Below the pieces are notes generated by a model. It saw only the letters and a program-made list of their open reading frames with translations. It searched no databases and was not told the origin of the DNA. DNA of 64,000 bases from NCBI RefSeq assembly GCF_003574625.1, contig NZ_QNUJ01000013.1:62001-126000 (forward strand). The letters are read 5' to 3'. Source of the stretch: Shinella zoogloeoides (GTDB lineage Bacteria; Pseudomonadota; Alphaproteobacteria; Rhizobiales; Rhizobiaceae). Each line of letters begins with the position of its first letter. The first letter of the stretch is position 1. Shown one piece after another: positions 1 through 8,577 of this stretch. The position numbers were made by a program, and so were the translations under genes.

Positions 1-83
1 GCAAGGTGCAGAAGGCGGATGCCGCGGTCGTGCAGGGCAAGAAGAAGAAAAAGAAGAAGTCCTCGATCACGGTCGTCAACTGA
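1..83 (+). CDS. C-terminal end of an unidentified protein (5' truncated)
   Basis: An open frame enters the window at base 3 and stops at TGA 81-83. Only 26 residues are visible. They contain a run of seven lysines followed by a short hydrophobic tail ending ITVVN. Poly-lysine tails occur on many unrelated nucleic-acid-binding or GTPase proteins, so no family can be named. The stop lies 12 bases before the converging stop of the DMT exporter gene. Reading is by frame continuity only; the start and the bulk of the gene are outside the window. Confidence 0.5.
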   Translation, partial: KVQKADAAVVQGKKKKKKKSSITVVN

Positions 84-95
84 ACGGGCCGGACC

Positions 96-992
96 TCAAG
101 CCGGCAAGGTTCTGCCGGTTGGAAAGCGCCAGCCAAGCCGTACACCGAGCGTTCCGAGGGCAATCAGAACCATGCCGAGCGCCTGCGCGATCCCGAGCGG
201 GTGACCATAGACGATCCAGTCGATGAGAATCGCGACCAGCGGATAGATGAAGGTCAGCACGCCGATGACCGGCGTCGACAGCTTCGGATAGGCCGAATAC
301 ATCAGCACATAGGCAATGCCCGTGTGCAGGATGCCGATGCCGAGAAGCCATCCCCAGGACGCTGTCGGAATGGAACGGAAGATATCGGCAAACGGGGCAA
401 GCAAGATGGTGCCGACAACGGTCTGGCACAAGGCCGTCACCTCCGGGCGTTGCTGCCCGAGGCCTTTCGCGAGAATGGTCGCGATCGCATAAAGTAGCGC
501 GGCGCCAAGCGTCAGCGCGATCCCGACCACCCATGTCGTGTCGACCGCGCCGGAGGAGACGACAAGACCACTGGCGAGAACGACGCCGATAAACGCACCG
601 ACCATCCAGACGACCTGGTCGAGCGTGATCCGCTCCTTGAGGAACAGCACGCCGATCAGGACCACGAAGAAGGGCTGGATATGGTAGACGATCGTCGTCG
701 TGGCGATCGATGTCATCGCGAATCCGGCAAAGAACGCGATCCAGCTCAGGACCATGCAAACACCGCCGAGCGCAGCCAGCGCCAGCCGGGCCGACGAAAG
801 GTCGCGGGCCGGCAGATAGCCGCGTATCAGGCACCATGCACCGAGAAAGACGGTACCGAAGGCGCACCGCCAGAAAACCGTCGTTACCGGGTCCAGTCCG
901 GCCTCGACCGCAAATGCCCCGACCGTGCCGACGATCACCATCGCGGCCACGAGCTTTGCGGCGGGCAAACGTGTGTCGGATGTTCTTTCCAT
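96..992 (-). CDS. DMT-superfamily (EamA) transporter
   Basis: The 298-residue product is an inner-membrane drug/metabolite exporter of the EamA family. It has about ten hydrophobic segments arranged as two EamA repeats (roughly residues 12-140 and 155-285), the usual length and architecture. Typical helix pieces such as FWRCAFGT near residue 40 and LTFIYPLVAILIDW near residue 255 are visible. The ATG at 992 is preceded by GAGAGG. It is transcribed divergently from a LysR gene 99 bp away, the common layout of an exporter and its dedicated activator. The substrate cannot be deduced; amino acids or metabolites are usual. A hairpin in the leader (998-1018) would cover the ribosome binding site. 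Confidence 0.88.
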   Translation of the reverse strand: MERTSDTRLPAAKLVAAMVIVGTVGAFAVEAGLDPVTTVFWRCAFGTVFLGAWCLIRGYLPARDLSSARLALAALGGVCMVLSWIAFFAGFAMTSIATTTIVYHIQPFFVVLIGVLFLKERITLDQVVWMVGAFIGVVLASGLVVSSGAVDTTWVVGIALTLGAALLYAIATILAKGLGQQRPEVTALCQTVVGTILLAPFADIFRSIPTASWGWLLGIGILHTGIAYVLMYSAYPKLSTPVIGVLTFIYPLVAILIDWIVYGHPLGIAQALGMVLIALGTLGVRLGWRFPTGRTLPA

Positions 993-997
993 GCTGG

Positions 998-1018
998 CCT
1001 CTCAAACAGGTTGAGAGG
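998..1018 (-). promoter_or_regulatory. Inverted repeat covering the RBS of the DMT gene
   Basis: CCTCTCAA (998-1005) and TTGAGAGG (1011-1018) form a perfect 8-bp inverted repeat with a 5-nt loop, ending 5 bases upstream of the start codon at 992. In the minus-strand mRNA the proximal arm contains GAGAGG, the likely Shine-Dalgarno sequence, so the hairpin could reduce translation. It could equally be a protein operator, since it lies between two divergent genes. Confidence 0.4.
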
Positions 1019-1047
1019 TCATATTGCGGCTTGGCACAATTCAATCA

Positions 1048-1077
1048 AACGAATAGATTTGGAGAACCCTATTCGTT
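1048..1077. promoter_or_regulatory. Putative LysR operator between the divergent genes
   Basis: AACGAATAG (1048-1056) and CTATTCGTT (1069-1077) form a perfect 9-bp inverted repeat with a 12-bp spacer. It sits 14 bp before the lysR start and about 55 bp from the exporter start. The ATAG-N12-CTAT core resembles the interrupted dyads bound by LysR-type regulators. Binding by the adjacent LysR protein, with autoregulation, is inferred from position. Confidence 0.45.
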
Positions 1078-1091
1078 ATGCTGATAGCGCC

Positions 1092-1940
1092 ATGACAAAC
1101 CCTCTGGATATCGATCTGCTGCGAACCTTCGTTGCCGTTGTCGAAACGGGCAGCTTCTCCAATGCCGCTCCGCGGATCGGGCGCAGCCAGTCGGCCGTGA
1201 GCATGCAGATGCAGCGGCTGGAACAGGCCGTCGGCAAGCAGCTTCTGGTTCGCGGTCCGAAGGCCGTCACTCCCAACGCGGCCGGCTCGGATTTCCTGGT
1301 CCATGCCCGGCGGCTCCTGAAGCTGTCGGATGAGGCGTGGGCGAGCGTCACGCGGCCGGAAGAGAGCGGCCGCGTCCGGCTGGGTGTTCCGGACGACTAC
1401 GCGGCTTTCCTGCTGCCGCCGGTGCTGGCCCAGTTTGCGGCGGAGCATCCGCGCGTCACGGTCGAACTCGTGTGCGAGCCCACGACCGCATTGACGAAGG
1501 CGATAGAGGACGCACGCATAGACTTGGCCATCGTCACCCGCCTGGCCGAGCAGCCCGTCGAGGTCCTGAGGCGGGAGCCCTTCGTCTGGGTCGCCTCTCC
1601 ATCCCACATCGCCTGGGACGACGATCCGCTCCCTGTCGCGCTGTTCGAACCCGGCTGCACCGCGCGGATCAACGTCCTCAAAGCCCTCGCTGAAGGAGAC
1701 CGCGCCTACCGGTGCACCTATTCGAGCGCCAGCCTGATGGGCCTTGTCGCGGTCGTGCAGGCCGGCCTTGCCATCGCCGGTCTGGCCCTGTGCAGCGTGC
1801 CGCCTTCCCTGCGCATTATCGGAGCCAACGAGGGCCTACCGCGTCTCGACGAGCTGGAAATCAGCATCCTGCGAAACCCGCGATCACGCAGCCCGGCGGT
1901 GGAACGCCTGAACGACTTTCTTCGCCGCGCCCTGTCATAA
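1092..1940 (+). CDS. LysR-family transcriptional regulator
   Basis: The 282-residue protein has the LysR layout: an N-terminal winged helix-turn-helix (residues about 6-65, with FVAVVETGSFSNAA and SQSAVSMQMQRLE) and a periplasmic-binding-protein-like effector domain (about 90-280). The frame is open far upstream, but ATG 1092 gives the family N-terminus MTNPLDIDLLRTF and clears the divergent gene. No clear Shine-Dalgarno is seen, only GATAGCGCC. It probably controls the divergent DMT exporter. The effector is unknown. Confidence 0.88.
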   Translation: MTNPLDIDLLRTFVAVVETGSFSNAAPRIGRSQSAVSMQMQRLEQAVGKQLLVRGPKAVTPNAAGSDFLVHARRLLKLSDEAWASVTRPEESGRVRLGVPDDYAAFLLPPVLAQFAAEHPRVTVELVCEPTTALTKAIEDARIDLAIVTRLAEQPVEVLRREPFVWVASPSHIAWDDDPLPVALFEPGCTARINVLKALAEGDRAYRCTYSSASLMGLVAVVQAGLAIAGLALCSVPPSLRIIGANEGLPRLDELEISILRNPRSRSPAVERLNDFLRRALS

Positions 1941-1977
1941 GGCAGGCGAAACGCCGCCAGCTCCGCCGAGGCGCTCC

Positions 1978-4900
1978 TTAAACGAGTTCCACGTCCAGCA
2001 CGCCCGGCGTCGAGCGCATGGCTGCGGCGATTTCGGGAGAGATGCGGAAGCGTTCGTTTAGCTCCACCTCGATCTCGCGCTGGCCGCTTTCCTTGATGAC
2101 GATGAAGGAGACGAGGCCGTCGCCCTTGGTGTTGAGGTGGGCGGCGATGGAGCGCAGCGGGCCGCTGTCGCGCACATAGACGCGCAGCGCCTTCTGGGTC
2201 TGGAGCGATTCCTCCTCCAGCGAGCGCAGGGTCTGGATGCGCAGGCCGATGCCTTCCGGCCGCTCTTCCGCCTGCACCGTCATGACCAGCGACTTGCCGG
2301 CCTCCAGCAGGTCGCGATACTGGTTCAGCATTTCGGAGAACAGCACCGCCTCGAACTGGCCGGAGGAATCGGAGAAGGCGACGATGCCCATCTTGTTGCC
2401 GGTGCGGGTCTTGCGCTCCTGCTTCGACGTCACCGTTCCCGCGAGCCGGCCGGCGGTGGCGCCGCGCTTCACCGCGGCGGAGAAATCGCCGAAGGTCTGC
2501 ACGCGCATCTTGGCAAGGATCGGCGCATAGGTGTCGAGCGGATGGGCGGAGAGGTAGAAGCCGAGCACCTGGAATTCGCGGTGCAGCTTCTCCGAGGCGA
2601 GCCAGGGCGTATAGGAGGGCAGCGTGATGACCTCCGGCCCGGTCGCCGCCCCCATGCCGAAAATGTCGCCCTGCCCGCTCGTCTTGTTCTCCTGCGCGCG
2701 CTGGGCGGCGCCGAGCAGGCGGTCGAGGCCGGCGATCATGGCGGCGCGGTCATGGCCGAAGCAGTCGAAGGCGCCGGCGACGATCAGGCTTTCGAAGACG
2801 CGGCGATTGACGAATTTCGGATCGATGCGCTCGCAGAAATCCTCAAGGCTCCTGAAGGGCGCGTCGCCCCGCACCTCGACGATGTGCTGCACGGCCGCCT
2901 CGCCCACGCCCTTGATGGCCGCGAGCGCATAATAGATGCGGCTCTCGCCGGTCTCGAAATGGGCGAAGGACGTCTGGACGGAGGGCGGGACCACCTCGAT
3001 GCCGAGCCGCCCGGCATCCTGCCGGAAGTCGTTCAGCTTGTCCGTGTTGGACATATCGTAGGTCATCGACGCGGCGAGGAACTCGACCGGGTAATGCGCC
3101 TTCAGATAGGCCGTCTGGTAGGAGACGATGGCATAGGCGGCGGCGTGCGACTTGTTGAAGCCGTAGTTGGCGAACTTGGCGAGCAGGTCGAAGATCAGGT
3201 CGGATTGCGGCTTGGAAACGCCGTTCTTCACCGCACCGTCGACGAAGCGGGCGCGCTGCTTGTCCATCTCCTCCTTGATCTTCTTGCCCATGGCGCGGCG
3301 CAGGAGGTCGGCCTCGCCGAGCGAGTAGCCGGAAAGGACCTGGGCGATCTGCATCACCTGTTCCTGGTAGACGATGACGCCCTGCGTTTCCTTCAGCAGG
3401 TGGTCGATCATCGGATGGATCGATTCGATCTCCTCCTCGCCGTGCTTGCGGGCGTTGTAGACCGGGATGTTCTCCATCGGGCCGGGGCGGTAGAGGGCCA
3501 CCAGAGCGATGATGTCCTCGATGCAGTCCGGCCGCATGCCGATCAGCGCCTTGCGCATGCCCGCGCTTTCCACCTGGAACACGCCGACCGTCTCGCCGCG
3601 CGAGAGCATCTCGTAGGTCGGCGGATCGTCGAGCGGCAGGCTTTCCAGCTTCACCTCGATGTTACGCTTGCGGATGAAATCGACGGCGGTCTTGAGGACG
3701 GTCAGCGTCTTGAGGCCGAGGAAGTCGAACTTCACGAGGCCGGCCTGCTCCACCCATTTCATGTTGAACTGGGTGACCGGCATGTCGGAGCGCGGATCAC
3801 GGTACATCGGCACCAGCTGCGACAGCGGCCGGTCGCCGATCACGATGCCGGCGGCGTGGGTCGAGGCGTGGCGGTAGAGGCCCTCGATCTTCTGGGCGAT
3901 GTCGAGCAGGCGCGCGACGACGGGCTCCTTCTCGGCCTCCTCCTGCAGTTTCGGCTCCTCCTCGATCGCCTTGTAGAGCGGCGTCGGATTGGCCGGATTG
4001 TTCGGCACGAGCTTGCAGATCTTGTCGACCTGACCATAGGGCATTTCGAGCACGCGGCCGACGTCGCGCAGCGCCGCGCGGGCCTGGAGCGAACCGAAGG
4101 TGATGATCTGCGCCACCTGCTCGCGCCCGTATTTCTGCTGCACGTAGCGGATCACCTCTTCGCGGCGGTCCTGGCAGAAGTCGATGTCGAAGTCGGGCAT
4201 CGAGACGCGTTCCGGATTGAGGAAGCGCTCGAAGAGCAGCGAAAAGCGCAGGGGATCGACGTCGGTGATGGTCAGCGCATAGGCGACGAGCGAGCCCGCG
4301 CCGGAGCCGCGGCCCGGCCCGACAGGGATATTGTGCTGCTTGGCCCATTTGATGAAGTCGGCAACGATGAGGAAGTAGCCGGGGAACTTCATGCGCTCGA
4401 TGACACCGAGCTCGAAATCCAGCCGCTCGCGATAATCCTCCTCGCTATAGCCGGGCGTCAGGCCGAGCAGCGCCATGCGGCTCTCCAGACCCTCCACGGC
4501 CTGCCGGCGCAGTTCCGCCGCCTCGGCGCGTTCGGCCTCCTCCGGGTCCGCCGTCGCGCCGGTGAAGCGCGGCAGGATCGGCCCGCGCGTCTTCAGCACG
4601 AAGGAGCAGCGCCGGGCGATCTCCACCGTGTTCTCCAGCGCCTCCGGCAGGTCGGCGAAGAGCGCCGCCATGTCCTTGCGACTCTTGAGGTAATGGTCCG
4701 GCGACAGGCGGAAGCGGTTGTCGTCCGACACCATGGCGTTGTGCGCCACGGCCATGAGCGCATCGTGGGCATCGTAATCGTCAGGCGCCGGGAAGAAGGG
4801 CTCGTTGGTCGCCACCAGCGGCACGTCCCGCGCATAGGCAAGCTCGACCATGCGCCGCTCGTGCTGCCTGTCGTAGCGCCCGTGACGCTGCAACTCGATA

Positions 4901-5472
4901 TAGAGCCGGTCGCCGAAGACGCGCTTCAGCGAATCGAGACGGGCTTCTGCGACAGCCGGCTGGCCGGCGAGGTAAGCCATGTCGACCGGGCCGCCCCGCG
5001 CCCCGGTAAGGGCGATCAGCCCCTCCGTCCCCTCTTCCAGCCAGCGATAGGCGATGTGGATCGCCTGGTTGCCCTCACCGCCAAGATAGGCGCGGCTGAC
5101 GAGGTCGACGAGCCGCGCATAACCGGCATCGCTCGCCGCCAGCACCACGATGGACGGCAGCTTCTGGAGATGTGCCTGCGGGCCGCGCCGTTCCCCCTCG
5201 CCTTCGTCTTCCATGTCGATGGAGAGCTGGCAGCCGATCAGCGGCTGGATGCCCTCGCCGACCGCCTTCTGCGAGAATTCGAGTGCGGCGAAAAGATTGT
5301 TCGTGTCGGTGATGGCGATCGCCGGTTGCTGATCTGAAGTCGCCTTGCCGATGATCTTCTTGATCGGCAGGGCGCCTTCCAGCAGCGAGAAGGCCGAATG
5401 CACGCGCAGATGCACGAATTGCGGCGTCTCCGCGATCTTCCCGTCGTCCGTTCTGGGTGCCTCGTCCGCCAT
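1978..5472 (-). CDS. dnaE: DNA polymerase III subunit alpha (replicative)
   Basis: The 1,164-residue product matches the usual length of replicative DnaE (E. coli about 1,160). The PHP domain starts near residue 18 (FVHLRVHSAFSLLEGALP). The polymerase core carries PDFDIDF at about 426-432, holding the catalytic aspartates, and GPGRGSGAGSLVAYAL just before it. A tandem helix-hairpin-helix region and an OB fold (near AGTVTSKQERKTRTGNKMG, about 1,020-1,040) follow. The protein copies DNA as the catalytic subunit of the holoenzyme. It stands alone on the minus strand. The small SOS-type gene 119 bp upstream on the same strand could read into it. It is the replicative form, not the error-prone DnaE2, because no imuA/imuB genes are adjacent and the length fits. 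Confidence 0.97.
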   Translation of the reverse strand: MADEAPRTDDGKIAETPQFVHLRVHSAFSLLEGALPIKKIIGKATSDQQPAIAITDTNNLFAALEFSQKAVGEGIQPLIGCQLSIDMEDEGEGERRGPQAHLQKLPSIVVLAASDAGYARLVDLVSRAYLGGEGNQAIHIAYRWLEEGTEGLIALTGARGGPVDMAYLAGQPAVAEARLDSLKRVFGDRLYIELQRHGRYDRQHERRMVELAYARDVPLVATNEPFFPAPDDYDAHDALMAVAHNAMVSDDNRFRLSPDHYLKSRKDMAALFADLPEALENTVEIARRCSFVLKTRGPILPRFTGATADPEEAERAEAAELRRQAVEGLESRMALLGLTPGYSEEDYRERLDFELGVIERMKFPGYFLIVADFIKWAKQHNIPVGPGRGSGAGSLVAYALTITDVDPLRFSLLFERFLNPERVSMPDFDIDFCQDRREEVIRYVQQKYGREQVAQIITFGSLQARAALRDVGRVLEMPYGQVDKICKLVPNNPANPTPLYKAIEEEPKLQEEAEKEPVVARLLDIAQKIEGLYRHASTHAAGIVIGDRPLSQLVPMYRDPRSDMPVTQFNMKWVEQAGLVKFDFLGLKTLTVLKTAVDFIRKRNIEVKLESLPLDDPPTYEMLSRGETVGVFQVESAGMRKALIGMRPDCIEDIIALVALYRPGPMENIPVYNARKHGEEEIESIHPMIDHLLKETQGVIVYQEQVMQIAQVLSGYSLGEADLLRRAMGKKIKEEMDKQRARFVDGAVKNGVSKPQSDLIFDLLAKFANYGFNKSHAAAYAIVSYQTAYLKAHYPVEFLAASMTYDMSNTDKLNDFRQDAGRLGIEVVPPSVQTSFAHFETGESRIYYALAAIKGVGEAAVQHIVEVRGDAPFRSLEDFCERIDPKFVNRRVFESLIVAGAFDCFGHDRAAMIAGLDRLLGAAQRAQENKTSGQGDIFGMGAATGPEVITLPSYTPWLASEKLHREFQVLGFYLSAHPLDTYAPILAKMRVQTFGDFSAAVKRGATAGRLAGTVTSKQERKTRTGNKMGIVAFSDSSGQFEAVLFSEMLNQYRDLLEAGKSLVMTVQAEERPEGIGLRIQTLRSLEEESLQTQKALRVYVRDSGPLRSIAAHLNTKGDGLVSFIVIKESGQREIEVELNERFRISPEIAAAMRSTPGVLDVELV

Positions 5473-5591
5473 CGCAATCGTCCTTTCAGTCAGACGGGAA
5501 GCTTAAGCGGATTCGACCCCGTCTCGTCCAGACGGTTCTTGGCTTTGCACCCGGTTTCCACGCCGGGCGCACATGGCGGAAGGCCCCGCCG

Positions 5592-5678
5592 TCAGATGCC
5601 GAAAAGAATGACGGAGAAGCTGGCGACGAACATTGCCATGGAGGCGAATGCAGCAAGATCACGAAGAAAATCGGTCAT
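5592..5678 (-). CDS. 28-residue membrane miniprotein with a LexA box (candidate SOS peptide)
   Basis: ATG at 5678 to TGA at 5592 encodes 28 residues beginning MTDFLRDLAAF and ending SVILFGI. Residues about 9-28 are a single hydrophobic helix; the first eight are polar (D3, R6, D7). The Shine-Dalgarno is strong: GGAAAGGAAG ends 5 nt before ATG. A LexA-type direct repeat (5711-5725) lies 33-47 bp upstream, between a TTGACG -35-like hexamer (5729-5734) and the likely -10. Size, membrane character and SOS-type control recall the 29-residue Caulobacter division inhibitor SidA. I claim no sequence homology. dnaE starts 119 bp downstream. The function is inferred from context only. Confidence 0.65.
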   Translation of the reverse strand: MTDFLRDLAAFASMAMFVASFSVILFGI

Positions 5679-5710
5679 TTTGGCTTCCTTTCCCTTTATG
5701 TTTTTAGTTT

Positions 5711-5725
5711 GTTCTATTTTTGTTC
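5711..5725 (-). promoter_or_regulatory. LexA (SOS) box of the alphaproteobacterial type
   Basis: GTTC (5711-5714), seven bases, GTTC (5722-5725) matches the alphaproteobacterial LexA consensus GTTC-N7-GTTC exactly. It overlaps the presumed promoter of the 28-codon gene at 5592-5678: TTGACG on the minus strand is at 5734-5729, so LexA binding would block RNA polymerase. The plus-strand gene starting at 5948 is more than 220 bp away and is a less likely target. Confidence 0.72.
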
Positions 5726-5947
5726 ATGCGTCAACCGGTTTTCCACAGGCACCCGGAAAAACCTTCCGGCCGAAGATTTATGGTCGGGTCCAAACCAAGC
5801 ATGACGCGCAGAGGCCTTCGGGACTTTGCCGACGGTTCGCCGGCCGGCAGGCTGCTACTTCCTGTTGATTTCCCCCATGGGACGGGTGCAAACCGGCTGC
5901 ATGCTTTCGCGGCGTGCTTTATGGTCGCCTCCACGAATGGAGGAAAC

Positions 5948-6538
5948 ATGATGAAGCCCTGGATTGCCGCCCTACTTCTCTCGGTCACACTGCCCGCCGC
6001 CGCTGCGGCCGCGGACTTTCCGGCCGGTCGTATCATCGCCATGGCGAGCGGCGACTGGGACAAGGACGGCGCGCAGGATCTTGCCGTGGTGGCGACGCCC
6101 GGAGACGACGGCGGCGACGACAACGGGCTTTATGTCTGGCTCGCAAAGAAGACGGAGGGGCGCCTGACGCCGGTCCTGTCGCTGCCCAATTCCGTCTGGG
6201 GCAACTTGACCCTTTACGGGCAGGAGCCGGAGCTGACGGCGCTTGCCAACGGCTCCTTCACGCTGACGACGAAGAACGACGCGGTCGGCCGCGACCGCTG
6301 GCGCCAGTCGCTCACCATCGCCTATCGCAATTTCGACTTCATCGTCGCCGGCTACACCTTCTCCTCCTACGACACGATCGCGGAGGAAGGCGCGGAGAAC
6401 AGCACGAACGAATGCGACCTCAACGTCCTGACCGGCAAGGGCAAGAGCAATGGCCAGCCGGTGGCCGGCAAGGCGCAGTTCGTGCTTTTGAAGGACTGGA
6501 AGGACGAGATCGGCCGCTCGATCTGCGGGCTGGACTGA
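5948..6538 (+). CDS. Secreted FG-GAP/VCBS-like hypothetical protein
   Basis: The 196-residue protein starts with a signal peptide (MMKPWIAALLLSVTLPAAAAAA, likely cleaved near residue 22). The mature part opens with one FG-GAP/VCBS-like motif, GDWDKDGAQDLAVV (about residues 35-48), whose Asp/Gly loop is a potential calcium site. The rest (about 60-196) resembles nothing I can name. Two cysteines near the C-terminus could form a disulphide in the periplasm. GGAGG at about 5939-5943 precedes two in-frame ATGs (5948 and 5951), and either could be used. It converges with lolD, with 6 bp between stops. Confidence 0.72.
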   Translation: MMKPWIAALLLSVTLPAAAAAADFPAGRIIAMASGDWDKDGAQDLAVVATPGDDGGDDNGLYVWLAKKTEGRLTPVLSLPNSVWGNLTLYGQEPELTALANGSFTLTTKNDAVGRDRWRQSLTIAYRNFDFIVAGYTFSSYDTIAEEGAENSTNECDLNVLTGKGKSNGQPVAGKAQFVLLKDWKDEIGRSICGLD

Positions 6539-6544
6539 CAGCCG

Positions 6545-7231
6545 TCAGGCCAGCTCGCGCACGAGGCCGTCCTCGATCGTCACGCGGCGGTCCATGAGGC
6601 CGGCCAGCTCGTGATTGTGGGTGGCGATCAGCGCAGCGAGGCCCGACTGGCGGGCGAGCGCTTCCAGCGCCTCGAAGACATAGCCGGCGGTCTCGGGGTC
6701 GAGGTTGCCGGTCGGCTCGTCGGCGAGAAGGACGAGCGGAGCATTGGCGACAGCCCTTGCGATGGCCACGCGCTGCTGCTCGCCGCCGGAAAGCTCGGAC
6801 GGGCGATGGTCGGCGCGATGACCGATGCGCATATAGTCGAGAAGCTGGGCGGCGCGCTCGCGCGCCTCCCCCTTGGAGAGGCCGCCTATCAACTGCGGCA
6901 TCATGATGTTCTCGAGAGCCGTGAATTCCGGCAGCAGATGGTGGAACTGGTAGACGAAGCCGATCTCGCCGCGGCGGATCGCCGTGCGCTGGTCGTCGGA
7001 AAGCTCGGCGCAGGAATGGCCGTTGACGAGGACCTCGCCCACATCGGGCCTTTCGAGAAGGCCGGCGATGTGGAGCAGGGTCGATTTGCCGGTGCCCGAC
7101 GGGGCGACGAGCGCGACCGTCTCGCCGCTCCGCAGCGTGAAGTCCGCCCCCTTGAGGATGGTCAGCACGGTCTCGCCCTGGCCGTAGTGCCGTTCGATGC
7201 CCTTGAGTTCCAAAGCCACGCGCGCATTCAT
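6545..7231 (-). CDS. lolD: Lipoprotein-releasing system ATP-binding protein LolD
   Basis: The 228-residue ABC ATPase powers extraction of outer-membrane lipoproteins from the inner membrane with the adjacent permease. Walker A is APSGTGKST (about 45-53), the signature is [14 protein letters not shown] (about 145-158) and Walker B is [11 protein letters not shown] (about 170-180). [11 protein letters not shown] is typical of the LolD/MacB/FtsE branch. The frame is open upstream, but ATG 7231 gives the normal N-terminus and starts 11 bp after the permease stop. It forms an operon with the permease and probably proS. Confidence 0.93.
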   Translation of the reverse strand: MNARVALELKGIERHYGQGETVLTILKGADFTLRSGETVALVAPSGTGKSTLLHIAGLLERPDVGEVLVNGHSCAELSDDQRTAIRRGEIGFVYQFHHLLPEFTALENIMMPQLIGGLSKGEARERAAQLLDYMRIGHRADHRPSELSGGEQQRVAIARAVANAPLVLLADEPTGNLDPETAGYVFEALEALARQSGLAALIATHNHELAGLMDRRVTIEDGLVRELA

Positions 7232-7242
7232 GCGTTCTGTTC

Positions 7243-8550
7243 CTATTCGTACCGAAGGGCCTGGACCGGATCGAGCTTGGAGGCGCGCCAGGCGGGGAAG
7301 ATCGTCGCGAGGAACGAGAGCGCCAGCGCCATGACGACGACCGAAACGGTCTCGCCGGCATTCATGTCGGCCGGAAGCTGGCTGAGGAAATAGAGTTCCG
7401 GGTTGAACAGCGTCGTGCCCGAAATCCACGAGAAGAACTGGCGGATGGATTCGACATTGAGGCAGACGATGACGCCGAGCAGGACGCCGGCAAACGTGCC
7501 GACCGTGCCGATGGCCGCCCCCGTCATGAAGAAGATGCGCATGATGGCGCCGGATGTCGCGCCCATGGTGCGCAGGATCGCGATGTCGCTGCCCTTGTCC
7601 TTCACCAGCATGATGAGGCCGGAGATGATGTTGAGCGCGGCGACGAGCACGATCAGCGTCAGGATCATGAACATGACGTTGCGCTCGACCTCCAGCGCCG
7701 AGAAGAAGGTGCGATTGCGCTGGCGCCAGTCGGTGATGAAGATTTGCCGCCCGGCGGCGGCCTCCAGCGGCTGGCGGAGCTGGTCGACGGCATCCGGGTT
7801 GGAGACGAAGAGCTCGATCGACTGCACGATGCCTTCGGAATTGAAGTAGAGCTGCGCTTCCTCCAGCGGCATGTAGATGATCGAGGCGTCGTATTCCGAC
7901 ATGCCGATCTCGAAGATGGCGGAGACGGTATAGGTCTTCACGCGCGGGTTCACGCCGAGCGGCGTGACGTCGCCCTCGGGCGCGACGAGCGTGATCTGGC
8001 CGCCGGCGCTGAGGCCGAGCTGCTCGGCCATGCGCGCGCCGATGGCAACGCCGCTGCCGGCGGCAAAGCCGACGAGGTCGCCTTCCTTGATATGGTCGGA
8101 GACGGCCTTCATCTTCGCAAGGTCGTCGGCGCGCACGCCGCGCACCAGCGCGCCGGTGCCCGCCCCCGCCGTGCCGGAGGCCAGCGTCTGGCCTTCGACG
8201 AGCGGGATCGCCATCGTCACGCCCGGTACGGCGGAAAAGCGGTCGGCCAGTGCGGCATAGTCGTTCAGCGGGCTGTCGATCGGCTGGACGATCATGTGGC
8301 CGTTGATGCCGAGAATGCGCGAAATCAGCTCGGTGCGGAAACCGTTCATCACCGCCATGACGATGATGAGGGTGGCGACACCGAGCATGATGCCGATGAA
8401 CGAGAAGCCGGCGATCACCGAGATGAAGGCTTCCTTGCGCCGCGAGCGCAGGTAGCGCCAGGCGACCATCCGCTCGAAAGCGGAGAACGGGCGGTTTTTC
8501 CTGAAGACCTGAGCCTCGGTTGCGGGCGCGCCGCTCGCTGCGTCAGCCAT
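7243..8550 (-). CDS. lolC: Lipoprotein-releasing ABC transporter permease (LolC/LolE family)
   Basis: The 435-residue permease has the LolC/E topology: one N-terminal transmembrane helix (about 45-70, in [21 protein letters not shown]), a large periplasmic domain (about 75-290) and three C-terminal helices (about 295-425). [18 protein letters not shown] just before helix 1 is characteristic. Only one permease gene is present, as in many alphaproteobacteria, so it probably acts as a homodimer. LolC and LolE cannot be distinguished by eye. It lies 27 bp after proS and 11 bp before lolD, one transcription unit. Confidence 0.92.
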   Translation of the reverse strand: MADAASGAPATEAQVFRKNRPFSAFERMVAWRYLRSRRKEAFISVIAGFSFIGIMLGVATLIIVMAVMNGFRTELISRILGINGHMIVQPIDSPLNDYAALADRFSAVPGVTMAIPLVEGQTLASGTAGAGTGALVRGVRADDLAKMKAVSDHIKEGDLVGFAAGSGVAIGARMAEQLGLSAGGQITLVAPEGDVTPLGVNPRVKTYTVSAIFEIGMSEYDASIIYMPLEEAQLYFNSEGIVQSIELFVSNPDAVDQLRQPLEAAAGRQIFITDWRQRNRTFFSALEVERNVMFMILTLIVLVAALNIISGLIMLVKDKGSDIAILRTMGATSGAIMRIFFMTGAAIGTVGTFAGVLLGVIVCLNVESIRQFFSWISGTTLFNPELYFLSQLPADMNAGETVSVVVMALALSFLATIFPAWRASKLDPVQALRYE

Positions 8551-8577
8551 GTTACCTCCCGTTGCCGCCGGTCCGCA

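Noticed and set aside
2137-5337. Open frame of about 1,066 codons antisense to dnaE
   Set aside because: Its low-complexity His/Arg/Asp/Gly-rich translation, lack of any domain and exact overlap with a conserved gene show it is a GC-bias shadow.
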